Shown here one piece after another: positions 16,411 to 24,835 of a DNA stretch of 64,000 nucleotides. A program made the position numbers and the translations under genes. The notes under the pieces are model-generated. The model made no database searches and was not told where the DNA came from. It saw nothing but the letters and a program-made list of their open reading frames with translations. Origin of the DNA: Croceicoccus bisphenolivorans (GTDB taxonomy: Bacteria > Pseudomonadota > Alphaproteobacteria > Sphingomonadales > Sphingomonadaceae); contig NZ_LRSE01000003.1 in the NCBI RefSeq assembly GCF_001634625.1, positions 248,001 through 312,000 on the forward strand, written 5' to 3'. Positions within the stretch are counted from its first letter, which is position 1, and every line of letters begins with the position of its first letter.

Positions 16411-17771
16411 TCGCCGCCCCTCTTCGCGGCTTCCTTCTTCCGCTTCATCGCGTCGTGGAAACGGTCCGCCCAGCCCGGTTTCACCAATTGTTCGGCGCGC
16501 ACCATCCGCATTTCGCCATCGGCAACATCGCGGCTGACGGCACTGCCCGCCGCGACGATAGCGTCGGCACCGATGCGAACTGGCGCGATCAATGCGGAGT
16601 TCGATCCGATGAACGCGCGTTCGCCAATCTCGGTCTTGTGCTTGAAGTACCCGTCGTAGTTGCAGGTGATCGTACCCGCGCCGATATTCGCGCCGGCACC
16701 GACGGTCGCATCGCCAAGGTAGGTGAGGTGGTTCGCTTTCGCGCCTTCGCCCAGCACGGCCTTCTTCATCTCGACAAAATTGCCGACCTTCGCCCCCTTC
16801 TCCATCACCGCACCGGGGCGCAGGCGGGCAAACGGGCCGACTTCGCAGCCTTCGCCAACGGTCGCGCCCTCAAGATGGCTGAAAGCGCGGATCGTCGCGC
16901 CATTGGCCACTTTCGCGCCGGGGCCAAAGACGACGTTCTGTTCGATCGTCACGTCCTCTCCGATCTCGGTATCCCAGCTGAAGAACACGGTTTCCGGCGC
17001 CTTCAGCGTCGCGCCGCCATCCATCACTTCGGCGCGCTTGAATTCCTGCCACTCCCGTTCGGCGGCGGCCAGTTCGGCGCGGCTGTTGACGCCGGTGACC
17101 TCGCGGTGATCCTCGCACTCCACCACGGCGGAATTGCGCCCGTCGGCAGCGGCAAGGTTCACGATGTCGGTCAGGTAATATTCGCCCTGCGCATTCGTAT
17201 TGCCCACGCGCGCCAGCAGTTCGAACAGCTCGCTGCCCTTCACCGCCATCACGCCGGAATTGCACAGGGTGCAGGCACGCTCCGCCTCATTCGCGTCCTT
17301 GTGCTCGACCATCTTTTCGATCCTGCCGAACTTGTCGGCAATCACGCGGCCATAACGCAAGGTGTCGGGCGGACGAAAACCGAGCACTACGACGGCGGGT
17401 GCATCGGCGGCGTGCAGCCTGTCCAGCATCGAGCGCATCGTTTCCGCCTTTACGAAGGGTACGTCGCCGTAAAGGATCAGAACGTCGCCCTCGAAGCCGT
17501 TCAGCGCGCCCGATGCCTGCTGCACGGCATGGCCGGTGCCAAGCTGCGGTTCCTGCACTGCGTATTCGACCTGGCCGCCCAGCGCGTCCTGCACCTGATC
17601 GCGGTATTCGCCCACGATCACGACGGTCTTTTCCGGCTGCAACTGCGCGGCCTCGTCAATCAGATGCAGGATCATCGCGCGACCGGCGACAGGGTGCAGC
17701 ACCTTGTGCAGCCCGCTTTTGAGGCGCGTACCCTTTCCGGCAGCGAGGATGACGGTGGCGACGTTCTTCAT
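16407..17771 (-). CDS. glmU: Bifunctional UDP-GlcNAc pyrophosphorylase/GlcN-1-P acetyltransferase GlmU
   Basis: GlmU acetylates glucosamine 1-phosphate and then joins it to UTP, giving UDP-GlcNAc. The 454-residue product has the nucleotidyltransferase signature LAAGKGTRLKSGLHKVLHP at the N-terminus, YGDVPF with the metal-binding Asp, and GVNSRAELA at the domain border. A left-handed beta-helix follows with GAKVGNFVEMKKA, NHLTYLGDATVGAGANIGAG and TCNYDGYFKHKT, holding the acetyltransferase His. The ATG at 17771 starts directly at MKNVATVILAAG. It overlaps the next gene by four bases and is divergent from gph. Confidence 0.98.
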   Translation of the reverse strand: MKNVATVILAAGKGTRLKSGLHKVLHPVAGRAMILHLIDEAAQLQPEKTVVIVGEYRDQVQDALGGQVEYAVQEPQLGTGHAVQQASGALNGFEGDVLILYGDVPFVKAETMRSMLDRLHAADAPAVVVLGFRPPDTLRYGRVIADKFGRIEKMVEHKDANEAERACTLCNSGVMAVKGSELFELLARVGNTNAQGEYYLTDIVNLAAADGRNSAVVECEDHREVTGVNSRAELAAAEREWQEFKRAEVMDGGATLKAPETVFFSWDTEIGEDVTIEQNVVFGPGAKVANGATIRAFSHLEGATVGEGCEVGPFARLRPGAVMEKGAKVGNFVEMKKAVLGEGAKANHLTYLGDATVGAGANIGAGTITCNYDGYFKHKTEIGERAFIGSNSALIAPVRIGADAIVAAGSAVSRDVADGEMRMVRAEQLVKPGWADRFHDAMKRKKEAAKRGGE

Positions 17772-17828
17772 GACAATTCCTGACGGGCAACAAGGATCCA
17801 GGGCACAGATGGGCAATGCACCCCTGCG

Positions 17829-17858
17829 TTGCCAGCTTTCCGTTGCGCTTTCTAGACT
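17829..17858 (+). promoter_or_regulatory. Candidate sigma-70-type promoter for gph
   Basis: TTGCCA (17829-17834), an 18-base spacer and TAGACT (17853-17858) lie 24 bases before the gph start in the 110-bp divergent gap with glmU. The -35 matches four and the -10 four of six consensus bases, so this is only a plausible candidate. Confidence 0.35.
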
Positions 17859-17881
17859 ATCGGGCCAAGGCCCACAGGCTT

Positions 17882-18604
17882 ATGCAAGACCAGACAACTT
17901 TCCCTTCCTCGTCCCATTCGGCCAACCCTGCGCGCGCGCTGCGGTTCCGAACGGTCGGCTTCGACCTTGATGGCACGCTGCTGGAAACCGCGCCGGACAT
18001 CGCGGCGGCATTGAACCATGCGCTGAAAATCGCCGGCCTGCCCACGCTGGGTTACGAGGAAGTGCGCCCGATGATTGGCGGCGGGGCAAAGCGCCTGCTG
18101 GCAAAGGCGCTGGCGGGAGCGGACGGCGCGCGCGTGCCTGCCGAAACGCTGGACCCGCTCTACGACGAGCTTCTCGCCCATTACCGCGCGAACATCGCGG
18201 TGGAGACGAAGCCCTATCCCGGCCTGCTGGACGCGCTGGACAAGCTGGCCGATGCGGGGATCGCGCTGGGCGTTGCCACAAACAAGCTGGAATCGCTGGC
18301 CCGCGAACTCCTAGGCCAACTGGGCATGACGGAGCGCTTCGCCTGCATCCTTGGCGGCGATACGCTGGGCACCGAAAACGCCAAGCCAAAGCCGGACATG
18401 CTGCACGAACTTACCCGTCAGTGCGGCGGCGGACCGGCAGCGTTCGTGGGCGATTCGATCTACGATACAGAGGCCGCGCGCGCAGCGGGCCATCCGTGCG
18501 TTGCGGTCAGCTTCGGTTATCGCAACCACACGCTGGATGAACTGGGCGCAGGCGCGGTGATCGACCATTACAACCAGCTGATCCCGGCGCTGGCGGGGCT
18601 GTAG
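17882..18604 (+). CDS. gph: Phosphoglycolate phosphatase Gph (HAD family)
   Basis: A 240-residue haloacid-dehalogenase-family phosphatase. The nucleophile motif is GFDLDGTLLETAPD, then VATNKLESLARELL (motif II region), KPKPDMLHEL (motif III Lys) and AFVGDSIYDTEAARAAG (motif IV acids). The length and the helical cap after motif I fit phosphoglycolate phosphatase, which removes 2-phosphoglycolate arising from DNA 3'-end repair and metabolism. Other small HAD phosphatases are hard to exclude. The ATG at 17882 is chosen; the frame is open from 17816. Confidence 0.88.
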   Translation: MQDQTTFPSSSHSANPARALRFRTVGFDLDGTLLETAPDIAAALNHALKIAGLPTLGYEEVRPMIGGGAKRLLAKALAGADGARVPAETLDPLYDELLAHYRANIAVETKPYPGLLDALDKLADAGIALGVATNKLESLARELLGQLGMTERFACILGGDTLGTENAKPKPDMLHELTRQCGGGPAAFVGDSIYDTEAARAAGHPCVAVSFGYRNHTLDELGAGAVIDHYNQLIPALAGL

Positions 18605-18744
18605 GGCGTTAGCGCGTTACGTTCGCGTTGGCATGTTGCAGGCAGGCACTATGGACAGTCTGCTGACGGCAACCCGTGATCGGGCCATCGGATAATAACA
18701 AGTGTAAGCGAGAGGGTGCGCCACGGCTTGCGGGGGCGCTCCCG

Positions 18745-18758
18745 TTGATGAAAATCAA
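18745..18758. promoter_or_regulatory. Perfect FNR/FixK-type box
   Basis: TTGAT-gaaa-ATCAA is an exact match to the FNR/Anr/FixK consensus TTGAT-N4-ATCAA. Its centre is at 18751.5. A candidate -10, TAGATT (18781-18786), would give a start near 18793, which places the box at -41.5, the standard position for class II activation by this regulator family. The next gene starts at 18813. Confidence 0.65.
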
Positions 18759-18812
18759 TGACCGCGAACACGGTTTACGGTAGATTTCCCATCGTTTCGC
18801 GGAGAGCGTGCC

Positions 18813-19199
18813 ATGCCTCGTTCCGACCGGTGGAAGTACCTCGCACTGCTTGGCGGCCTATGCGTATCGCAGGCCGTGACACCTCTTGCGCCCGTCTTCG
18901 GGCAGGACCTGGATTATCCGCGTGTTGCATTGGCTAGGGATCACCAGTGCCAGATAGAGGTAAAGGGAACGGGCACCGTCTTCGCCATATATGTGACTGG
19001 CCTGGTCCCGAATGAGACCATTGAAATCACTTCGGATTCCGAGGGCGAGGTCATCCGGTCGCTCGCGCAAGCCGATGAGCGAGGCGAGCACTTCTTCATC
19101 GATATTCCCTTGGTGAAGGGACGAAGCTCCGGCATTGCGCACATCTTCGTGACTGCATCCCGATGCCGCCTGAAAGTGTCATTCCCCTGGCGCGAATAA
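18813..19199 (+). CDS. Secreted protein of unknown function under an FNR/FixK-type box
   Basis: A 128-residue protein with a signal peptide (MPRSDRWKYLALLGGLC... ending near AGVFGQ-type residues 25-31), so it is probably periplasmic. The mature part is mostly beta in character (GTGTVFAIYVTGLVPNETIE; SSGIAHIFVTASRCRLKVSF). Two cysteines, one in HQCQIEV and one in SRCRLKV, could form a disulfide. GGAGAG lies six bases before the ATG. It stands alone: 208 bases of upstream gap hold a perfect FNR/FixK box at 18745-18758, suggesting oxygen- or redox-dependent expression. I do not recognise the family. Confidence 0.75.
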   Translation: MPRSDRWKYLALLGGLCVSQAVTPLAPVFGQDLDYPRVALARDHQCQIEVKGTGTVFAIYVTGLVPNETIEITSDSEGEVIRSLAQADERGEHFFIDIPLVKGRSSGIAHIFVTASRCRLKVSFPWRE

Positions 19200-19288
19200 A
19201 GATCGAACGGCGATGGCTTGCAACGAGTACGCTTCATCGTGGGCTGACAAGGCACGGATGCTGACCGCAACCGCGCCGCCACCCGACA

Positions 19289-19639
19289 TCACTCGTCCAC
19301 GATCTTGAGCAACCGCCGTTCGATCGGGGCGAGCACGCCGGCCAGTTCATGACCGCGTTTCAGCACTTGCCCCGCTTCGCCGAAAAGGGTCCACATGCCT
19401 TGCCGCTGGCGCAGGTCGGGGCGCTTTTCCAGCCGGACTTCGGGGCGTTCGGCGCTGCGGCGAAAAGCGGCGAAGTGGGCGGCGTCTTTGTGGAAGTCCA
19501 TCGCGTAATCGCGCCACTGCCCCGCCGCGACCATGCGGCCATAGAGATCGAGAATCTTGAGAAGCTCAACACGCTCGAAACCGACTTGCAGCGGCTTGCC
19601 CCGATGCGGGCCAAGCGGAAGCGGGACGACATTGTTCAT
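19289..19639 (-). CDS. DUF2794 family protein
   Basis: A 116-residue protein of the DUF2794 family, small conserved proteins of alphaproteobacteria without known function. Typical segments are VGFERVELLKILDLYGRMVAAGQWRDYAMDF and PEVRLEKRPDLRQRQGMW (quoted in parts: ELLKILDLYGRMVA; EVRLEKRPDLRQ). It has no signal or membrane segment. A good AGGGGC lies eight bases before the ATG. It is the last gene of the - strand run DUF2066-like, hdaA, cysE, DUF2794, lying 33 bases after cysE. Confidence 0.85.
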   Translation of the reverse strand: MNNVVPLPLGPHRGKPLQVGFERVELLKILDLYGRMVAAGQWRDYAMDFHKDAAHFAAFRRSAERPEVRLEKRPDLRQRQGMWTLFGEAGQVLKRGHELAGVLAPIERRLLKIVDE

Positions 19640-19672
19640 TGATGTGCCCCTACGGGCATGACGCGCAAACCC

Positions 19673-20377
19673 TTACGCACCCGTCGTCCCGTCGCTGCCG
19701 CGCGCGATGGGTTCGGGCTCACCCGTTTCCTGCCGCAGGCGTTCCAGTTCGGCCTTCAGCGCCACGATCTGCGCTTCCAGATCGTCAAGCCTTGGCGAAG
19801 GTTCGCACGGGTCCTTGCACGGCGTGCCGTAGGGCATGAATTCGCGCTGGTAGGTTTCCGCCGACACCAGCGTCGAACGCGCCTTTACGCCCACCATCGT
19901 CGCGCCTTCGGGCACATCCTCCGTCACGACGGCCGCCGCGCCGATGCGCGCGCGCTTGCCGATGGTGACAGGGCCAAGGATCTGTGCCCCCGATCCGACG
20001 ATGGAGCCATCCATCAGCGTCGGGTGCCGCTTCCCCGCGATTCCGTTGGTGGGGTTCGTGCCGCCCAGCGTGACGCACTGGTAGATCGTGACATTGTCGC
20101 CGATCTCCGCCGTTTCGCCGATGACGGTAAAGCCGTGATCGATGAACAGGTTGCGTCCGATCTTCGCGCCGGGATGGATGTCGATCGCGGTCAGAAACCG
20201 GGCGAAGTGGTTCACGAAACGGGCGGCGAAAAACATCTCCGCCTCGAAAAACCAGTGCGCGATGCGGTGCAGGCCCAGTGCCAGAACGCCGGGATAGAGC
20301 AGGATTTCCCAGCGCGAACGGGGCGCGGGATCGCGTTCGCGAACGCTGTCCAGATAGGTGACCAGTTGCTCGAACAT
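19673..20377 (-). CDS. cysE: Serine O-acetyltransferase CysE (EpsC type)
   Basis: CysE transfers acetyl from acetyl-CoA to serine, giving O-acetylserine for cysteine synthesis. The 234-residue product has a helical N-terminus and a left-handed beta-helix with hexapeptide repeats (IDIHPGAKIGRNLFIDHG; TVIGETAEIGDNVTIYQ; GGTNPTNGIAGKRHPTL), including catalytic Asp/His positions of the IDHG and GKRHP motifs. The C-terminal 40 residues are a charged, coiled-coil-like extension. The ATG at 20377 starts MFEQLVTYLD, 49 bases after hdaA. Confidence 0.95.
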   Translation of the reverse strand: MFEQLVTYLDSVRERDPAPRSRWEILLYPGVLALGLHRIAHWFFEAEMFFAARFVNHFARFLTAIDIHPGAKIGRNLFIDHGFTVIGETAEIGDNVTIYQCVTLGGTNPTNGIAGKRHPTLMDGSIVGSGAQILGPVTIGKRARIGAAAVVTEDVPEGATMVGVKARSTLVSAETYQREFMPYGTPCKDPCEPSPRLDDLEAQIVALKAELERLRQETGEPEPIARGSDGTTGA

Positions 20378-20426
20378 ACGCGTAATACTCCCACCAAGAC
20401 CCCGGATTGGCAAGTTCCGCCCTTTT

Positions 20427-21092
20427 TCAGAGCAGGTCGCCCTGCTCCGGTTCGTGGCCGGACAATGCCTCCCGCCAGATGGCCAGCCGGGCCGGAACCT
20501 TGCGTTCCAGGCTCAGCCGGTCGATCCCGGCGACCAGCGTCTCCACCGCGGCGAAGCTGCGTTCGACCCGCGGAACGAGATAAGTGGTGGCCTCTTCGCC
20601 CAATGCAAGACCGCGCTGCGCGGCATGGGCCTCTATCAGGCCCGCCAGCATCTCGTCATCGGGTGCCTCGATGGAAAGGTTCAGCGCCGCACCCAGACGG
20701 GAACCGAGATCGGGCAGCGTAATCTTCCATTCCGACGGCACCGGCCTTCCGATCAGCAGCAGCGGGCGCGATGCGGCCTGTGCGCGGTTCCATGCGTGGA
20801 ACAGCTCGTCCTCCGGCACGGTTTCGGCGTCATCGATGGCTGTGCCAAGGCCGGACGTTTCGAACCAACGGGCGATCAACGATTTGCCGGAACGCGGCGG
20901 GCCGGACAGGATGGCGGTGTGAAACGGCCAGCTCGCCGTATCCTGACAGGCGCGCAAAACGGCCTCGTTCGCACTGCCGACCACGATGGACTGTTCCCGC
21001 GCAACCCCGGTCAGCGGCAGCACGATCTGGACGGGCCGGCTTGATTCGGGTCGGCTTGATTCGGGCCGGTTTGTTTCGGGAGAGCGCGCCAC
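20427..21092 (-). CDS. hdaA: HdaA/Hda-type DnaA-like ATPase
   Basis: A 221-residue relative of the DnaA AAA+ domain, like HdaA of alphaproteobacteria, which with the sliding clamp stimulates ATP hydrolysis by DnaA and limits re-initiation. A Walker A ([15 protein letters not shown]) is near residue 65, followed by a Walker-B-like AIDDAETV and a sensor/lid region. A clamp-binding QIVLPL-like motif lies close to the N-terminus. GTG at 21092 with GAGGGGAA upstream is preferred; an ATG at 21149 would overlap the upstream gene. The N-terminal linker is encoded by three 15-bp tandem repeats. Confidence 0.85.
   Translation of the reverse strand: MARSPETNRPESSRPESSRPVQIVLPLTGVAREQSIVVGSANEAVLRACQDTASWPFHTAILSGPPRSGKSLIARWFETSGLGTAIDDAETVPEDELFHAWNRAQAASRPLLLIGRPVPSEWKITLPDLGSRLGAALNLSIEAPDDEMLAGLIEAHAAQRGLALGEEATTYLVPRVERSFAAVETLVAGIDRLSLERKVPARLAIWREALSGHEPEQGDLL
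21033..21077. repeat. Three 15-bp tandem repeats in the 5' end of hdaA
   Basis: Three consecutive 15-base units (21033-21047, 21048-21062, 21063-21077) of the form GGGyCGGyTTGdTTC. On the coding (-) strand they give a five-residue repeat, ESSRP-like, between the start and the clamp-binding motif of HdaA. Such in-frame repeats can gain or lose units without breaking the gene. Confidence 0.85.
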
Positions 21093-21103
21093 GCGCGTTC
21101 CCC

Positions 21104-22402
21104 TCAGCGGCTGATCCGCAGCGCGTCCGTGCCCTGCGTCACTTGCCACCCGCGCGACCGCAGCGCCCCTGCCAGCGCCGCGATATCGCCGGAATAGGCG
21201 ACCTGCATCACCGAAGTACCACCGATGGCAAGGCTGGATGTCGTCGTGCTGTTCACGCCCGGAACCGAATTCAGCGCCCGCAAGGCCGCATCGAACGATG
21301 CCGGATCGGGCGTTGCGATCTGCACCGCGATGCTGATCGCGGGCGCGGCGGTCTGCAGCGGTGCCGGTGCGGGCTCGTTCGGGGCCTGCGCATCCGGCTG
21401 CTCTGCACCCTCGCCATCTTCGCTAACAGCCGCGGTCAGTGCGGCGAGCAGGTCAGGATCGATACCGCCGTTGTCGATATCCAGCGTCTTGTCCGCCTTC
21501 AGCTTTCCTTCGGCCAGCGCACCGGCATAGAGCGAATCGAGCCGCTTCACCGCCTGTTCCAGCATCGCGGGAAGCTCGTCCTCGCTCTGCGCGGTAAGTG
21601 TGAAGGTGCCGAGATAGCGGTTGTCCGCGCCATAACGCGCGGTGAACGTGCCCTTCACAGGGCCGCCCGGGAATTGCCGTTCGAGCCGCGCGACCGGAAA
21701 CACGACATTGGCCGCGCCGAATTCGTCGAGGATCGTTCGCCACCACGCGCGGCTGCGGCGGCCCATCTGCCCCGCCGTCAGCAGCAGCGATTCGCCGCCC
21801 GCGCCATAGGGGCGCACATAATCGATCGGGCTTTCGCCATCGCGATGCTCCGCCCAGGCGCGCTGCCACGGGGTGCGCATTTCATAAAGCTGGCCCACGC
21901 CGCCCTGATAGACGACGGGAATGGTGAGGAGCGGCGCGGAACGGGCCGTGCTGCTGGCGGTTCCGAAAATCTCGCCGGTGCGGGCGCGGTCGAAAATCAC
22001 GCCCAGCGTTGCCACATAGCGGCGCGGGCCGATCTCTTCCTTTTCCACAACCACCGCCGAAACCATGGAGAGGAGCTGCGATTCGGGCAGTTCAGGCGCC
22101 TTTTCGCCGTCGTGGGTGCGTTCATACAGAACCTTCCACGCCTGTTTCTGCGCTTCCTTCCAGCCGTTTTCGCGCGCCTCTATCGCATCCTTGCCGGTCG
22201 TGTTCACCTTGATGCCGGCAACTTCGAAATCGCCGGTATTGGCCAAAGGAGCGATGCCGCGTTCGCCTTCGACTTGCGCGACAAGCCGCCATGCGCCCAG
22301 CGCGGCGATCACAAGTATCAGAACGACAAGCGCGATTCGCCACTGCGCGGGCGTGGCGCGCAGGGCCGCAAACGGACGGTCCGGGGCGAAAGTGGAGGCC
22401 AT
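21104..22402 (-). CDS. DUF2066-like membrane-anchored protein
   Basis: A 432-residue protein with one N-terminal membrane segment (about 21-42, [18 protein letters not shown]), so most of it lies in the periplasm. The part after it ([37 protein letters not shown]) resembles DUF2066, a family of unknown function typically encoded next to purM and hda. The last 80 residues look like a small ferredoxin-like fold ([16 protein letters not shown]). It lies between divergent purM and hdaA, the same neighbourhood seen in gammaproteobacteria. Family assignment is from pattern memory. Confidence 0.65.
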   Translation of the reverse strand: MASTFAPDRPFAALRATPAQWRIALVVLILVIAALGAWRLVAQVEGERGIAPLANTGDFEVAGIKVNTTGKDAIEARENGWKEAQKQAWKVLYERTHDGEKAPELPESQLLSMVSAVVVEKEEIGPRRYVATLGVIFDRARTGEIFGTASSTARSAPLLTIPVVYQGGVGQLYEMRTPWQRAWAEHRDGESPIDYVRPYGAGGESLLLTAGQMGRRSRAWWRTILDEFGAANVVFPVARLERQFPGGPVKGTFTARYGADNRYLGTFTLTAQSEDELPAMLEQAVKRLDSLYAGALAEGKLKADKTLDIDNGGIDPDLLAALTAAVSEDGEGAEQPDAQAPNEPAPAPLQTAAPAISIAVQIATPDPASFDAALRALNSVPGVNSTTTSSLAIGGTSVMQVAYSGDIAALAGALRSRGWQVTQGTDALRISR

Positions 22403-22525
22403 TTCCGGAATAGTCAGCCGGGGATATCGAGCCGGTGGGCGATCATCGTGGGGCCTCTTTGCCGAATGAGACGTGGAAATCCAAGCGGGAAAGCGATAAT
22501 CGCCCCTCAACTTGCGAGAGACCGA

Positions 22526-23635
22526 ATGACCGACAGCCCTGAAACGACCCCTGAAAGCTACACTTACGCCAAGGCCGGCGTATCGATCGAGGCCGGCAAT
22601 GCGCTGGTGAAGGCGATCGGCCCACTGGCCAAATCGACCGCGCGCCCCGGCGCGACGAGCGAGCTGGGCGGCTTCGGCGGGTTCTTCGATCCGAAGGCTG
22701 CCGGTTACAAGGACCCGCTGCTCGTCGCCGCGAACGACGGCGTTGGCACCAAGGTGAAGCTTGCCATCGATCACGACCGGCACGACCATGTCGGCATCGA
22801 TCTCGTCGCCATGTGTGTGAACGACCTGATCGTGCAGGGCGCGGAACCGCTGTTCTTCCTCGACTACTTCGCCACGGGCAAGCTGGAGAACGGCGTCGCC
22901 ACCCGCGTCGTCGCGGGCATCGCCGAAGGCTGCAAGATGGCCGGATGCGCGCTGATCGGCGGCGAGACGGCGGAAATGCCGGGCATGTATGCAGCTGGCG
23001 ACTACGACCTTGCCGGTTTCTGCGTGGGCGCGGTGGAGCGCGGCGAGCAGTTGACCGGCGAGAAGGTGGCCGATGGCGATGTGCTGCTGGGCCTCGCCTC
23101 CTCCGGCGTCCATTCCAACGGTTACTCTCTGGTGCGCAGGCTGGCGGCGGACAAGGGCTGGAAGCTGGACCGCCCTGCCCTGTTCGATCAGGATACCCTG
23201 CTGATCGACGCCCTGATCGCGCCGACGAAGATCTACGTGAAGAGCCTGCTTGGCCCCATTCGTGCCGGACGCATCCATGCGCTGGCCCACATCACCGGCG
23301 GCGGGTTGCTGGAAAACGTGCCCCGCGTCCTTCCCGAAGGACTGCACGCCCATATCGACGTGGGCGGCTGGGTCATGCCGCGCCTGATGGCTTTCCTGCA
23401 GGCGCAGGGGAACATCGAGCCGGAAGAAATGGCCCGCACCTTCAACTGCGGCATCGGCATGGTGCTGGCCGTCGCGGCGGACGAGGTGGAGAGCCTGAAG
23501 GCCGACCTTGAAGCCGCTGGCGAGGAAGTCTTCGTCATCGGTGCGATCCGTGCCGGCGAAAAGGGCTGCACCGTCGCGGGCCGCGAAGGCGAATGGTCCG
23601 CGCGCGAAAACTGGAGCGCGACGCACCTCGGCTGA
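22526..23635 (+). CDS. purM: Phosphoribosylformylglycinamidine cyclo-ligase PurM
   Basis: PurM closes the imidazole ring, turning formylglycinamidine ribonucleotide into AIR with ATP, in purine synthesis. The 369-residue product has [43 protein letters not shown] and [16 protein letters not shown], all typical. It is slightly longer than usual (about 345) at both ends. The ATG at 22526 follows GAGAG. purN lies 1.2 kb downstream, separated by an AI-2E-type gene on the other strand whose stop is only four bases from this stop. Confidence 0.97.
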   Translation: MTDSPETTPESYTYAKAGVSIEAGNALVKAIGPLAKSTARPGATSELGGFGGFFDPKAAGYKDPLLVAANDGVGTKVKLAIDHDRHDHVGIDLVAMCVNDLIVQGAEPLFFLDYFATGKLENGVATRVVAGIAEGCKMAGCALIGGETAEMPGMYAAGDYDLAGFCVGAVERGEQLTGEKVADGDVLLGLASSGVHSNGYSLVRRLAADKGWKLDRPALFDQDTLLIDALIAPTKIYVKSLLGPIRAGRIHALAHITGGGLLENVPRVLPEGLHAHIDVGGWVMPRLMAFLQAQGNIEPEEMARTFNCGIGMVLAVAADEVESLKADLEAAGEEVFVIGAIRAGEKGCTVAGREGEWSARENWSATHLG

Positions 23636-23638
23636 CGG

Positions 23639-24694
23639 CTACTCCTTCGCCGTCCGGGGCACGCCGTCGATCGCCTCCCCCAGCGTATCGCGCAGGTATA
23701 GCTCCCGCACGCCGACATAGGCGACGACCAGCAGCGCGCCTGCGAAGAACACGCCGTAAAGCCCGAATACCGCCCCTGCGCCAAGGATGACGAAAAGGGT
23801 CAGCGCGGGCGGGATGGATACGACCTGCCGGTTGATCAGCGGCGTGATCATCCACGCCTCTATCACCCGCACCGCGACATAGGCGATCAGGGTATAGGTC
23901 AGCACCGACCCGCCCTGCCCCGCCGCAATGGCGATGGCGGGCAGCATTGCAACGGCGGGGCCGACATAGGGTACGAACTCGCTGATCCCGCCCAGCAGGC
24001 CCAGCGCGGCCCAGTGTTCCACCCCCGCGGCCCATAGCGACCCGCCGATCAGCACCGTCATCGCGGTCATCGAAATCAGCTTGGCCTTCAGCCACAGCCG
24101 CAGGGCAATCGCCATCTCGCCCAGCGCGCGATCCATCGTGGTGCGCCCGCCATGCGGCGTGAGCATGACGATCGCGCGGCGATAGGGGCCGGGGTTGGCG
24201 GCGATGAACATTCCGCCCACCAGCACGATCAGGAAATTGAGGATCACTTCGCCCGTTCCGGCGATAAGGTCGCCCAGCCGGTCCGCAATCGCGCTGCCGC
24301 CGACGGCTGCACGCACGGCCTTCACCACCGCCGCGCCGACGGGATTGGAGCCAACGGCATTCTCGATCGCGGCGACCGTTTCGGGCAGGTTGTCGATCAA
24401 TCCGGCAACCTGCACCCCGAACTGCACCATCAGCAGGTACCCCATCAGCCCGACGATGCACAGGCACAGCACGATGCCGATGCCCAGCGCCACATCGGCA
24501 TTGCGCAGACCCAGCTTCTCCAGCAATTCGCCCATCGAACGGAACACCACTGCGGCCAGCACCGCGCCGAACACCAGCAGCAGCAGGTCCGCCGCGCGCC
24601 ATGCCACGATCAGCACGGCGGCGATGGCCAGCGTATAGGCAAGGCGGCGTAAGTAGGCGTGGTCCTCTGCGCGCGGGCGGAACGGGGCGTTCAT
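23639..24694 (-). CDS. AI-2E family (PerM/UPF0118) membrane protein, second copy
   Basis: A 351-residue member of the same AI-2E/UPF0118 transporter family as the gene at 2163-3248, but clearly diverged. Helices lie near 17-55, 65-90, 150-172, 205-285 and 300-335; the family motif FVPYVGPAVAMLPAIAIA is present. Transport substrate is unknown. The ATG at 24694 gives MNAPFRPRAEDH; an in-frame ATG at 24754 would add 20 residues, and neither has a strong ribosome binding site. The gene lies divergent from purN and convergent with purM. Confidence 0.86.
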   Translation of the reverse strand: MNAPFRPRAEDHAYLRRLAYTLAIAAVLIVAWRAADLLLLVFGAVLAAVVFRSMGELLEKLGLRNADVALGIGIVLCLCIVGLMGYLLMVQFGVQVAGLIDNLPETVAAIENAVGSNPVGAAVVKAVRAAVGGSAIADRLGDLIAGTGEVILNFLIVLVGGMFIAANPGPYRRAIVMLTPHGGRTTMDRALGEMAIALRLWLKAKLISMTAMTVLIGGSLWAAGVEHWAALGLLGGISEFVPYVGPAVAMLPAIAIAAGQGGSVLTYTLIAYVAVRVIEAWMITPLINRQVVSIPPALTLFVILGAGAVFGLYGVFFAGALLVVAYVGVRELYLRDTLGEAIDGVPRTAKE

Positions 24695-24835
24695 CAGGCC
24701 ATTGCCTGCCGCCGGTGCGGCGCGTAGGGACAGCGGCTCTGTCGGCAGGGGCATGGCTGGAAAGGTGTTGCGATCATCCAGTACCAAACCCGCGTGACCG
24801 GCACCCTGTTCCACGGCATTTGAAGGGCCGAAGCG

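Noticed and set aside
20771-22525. Long + strand open frame upstream of purM (in frame with it)
   Set aside because: It covers the opposite strand of hdaA and the DUF2066-like gene; purM conservation begins only at 22526.
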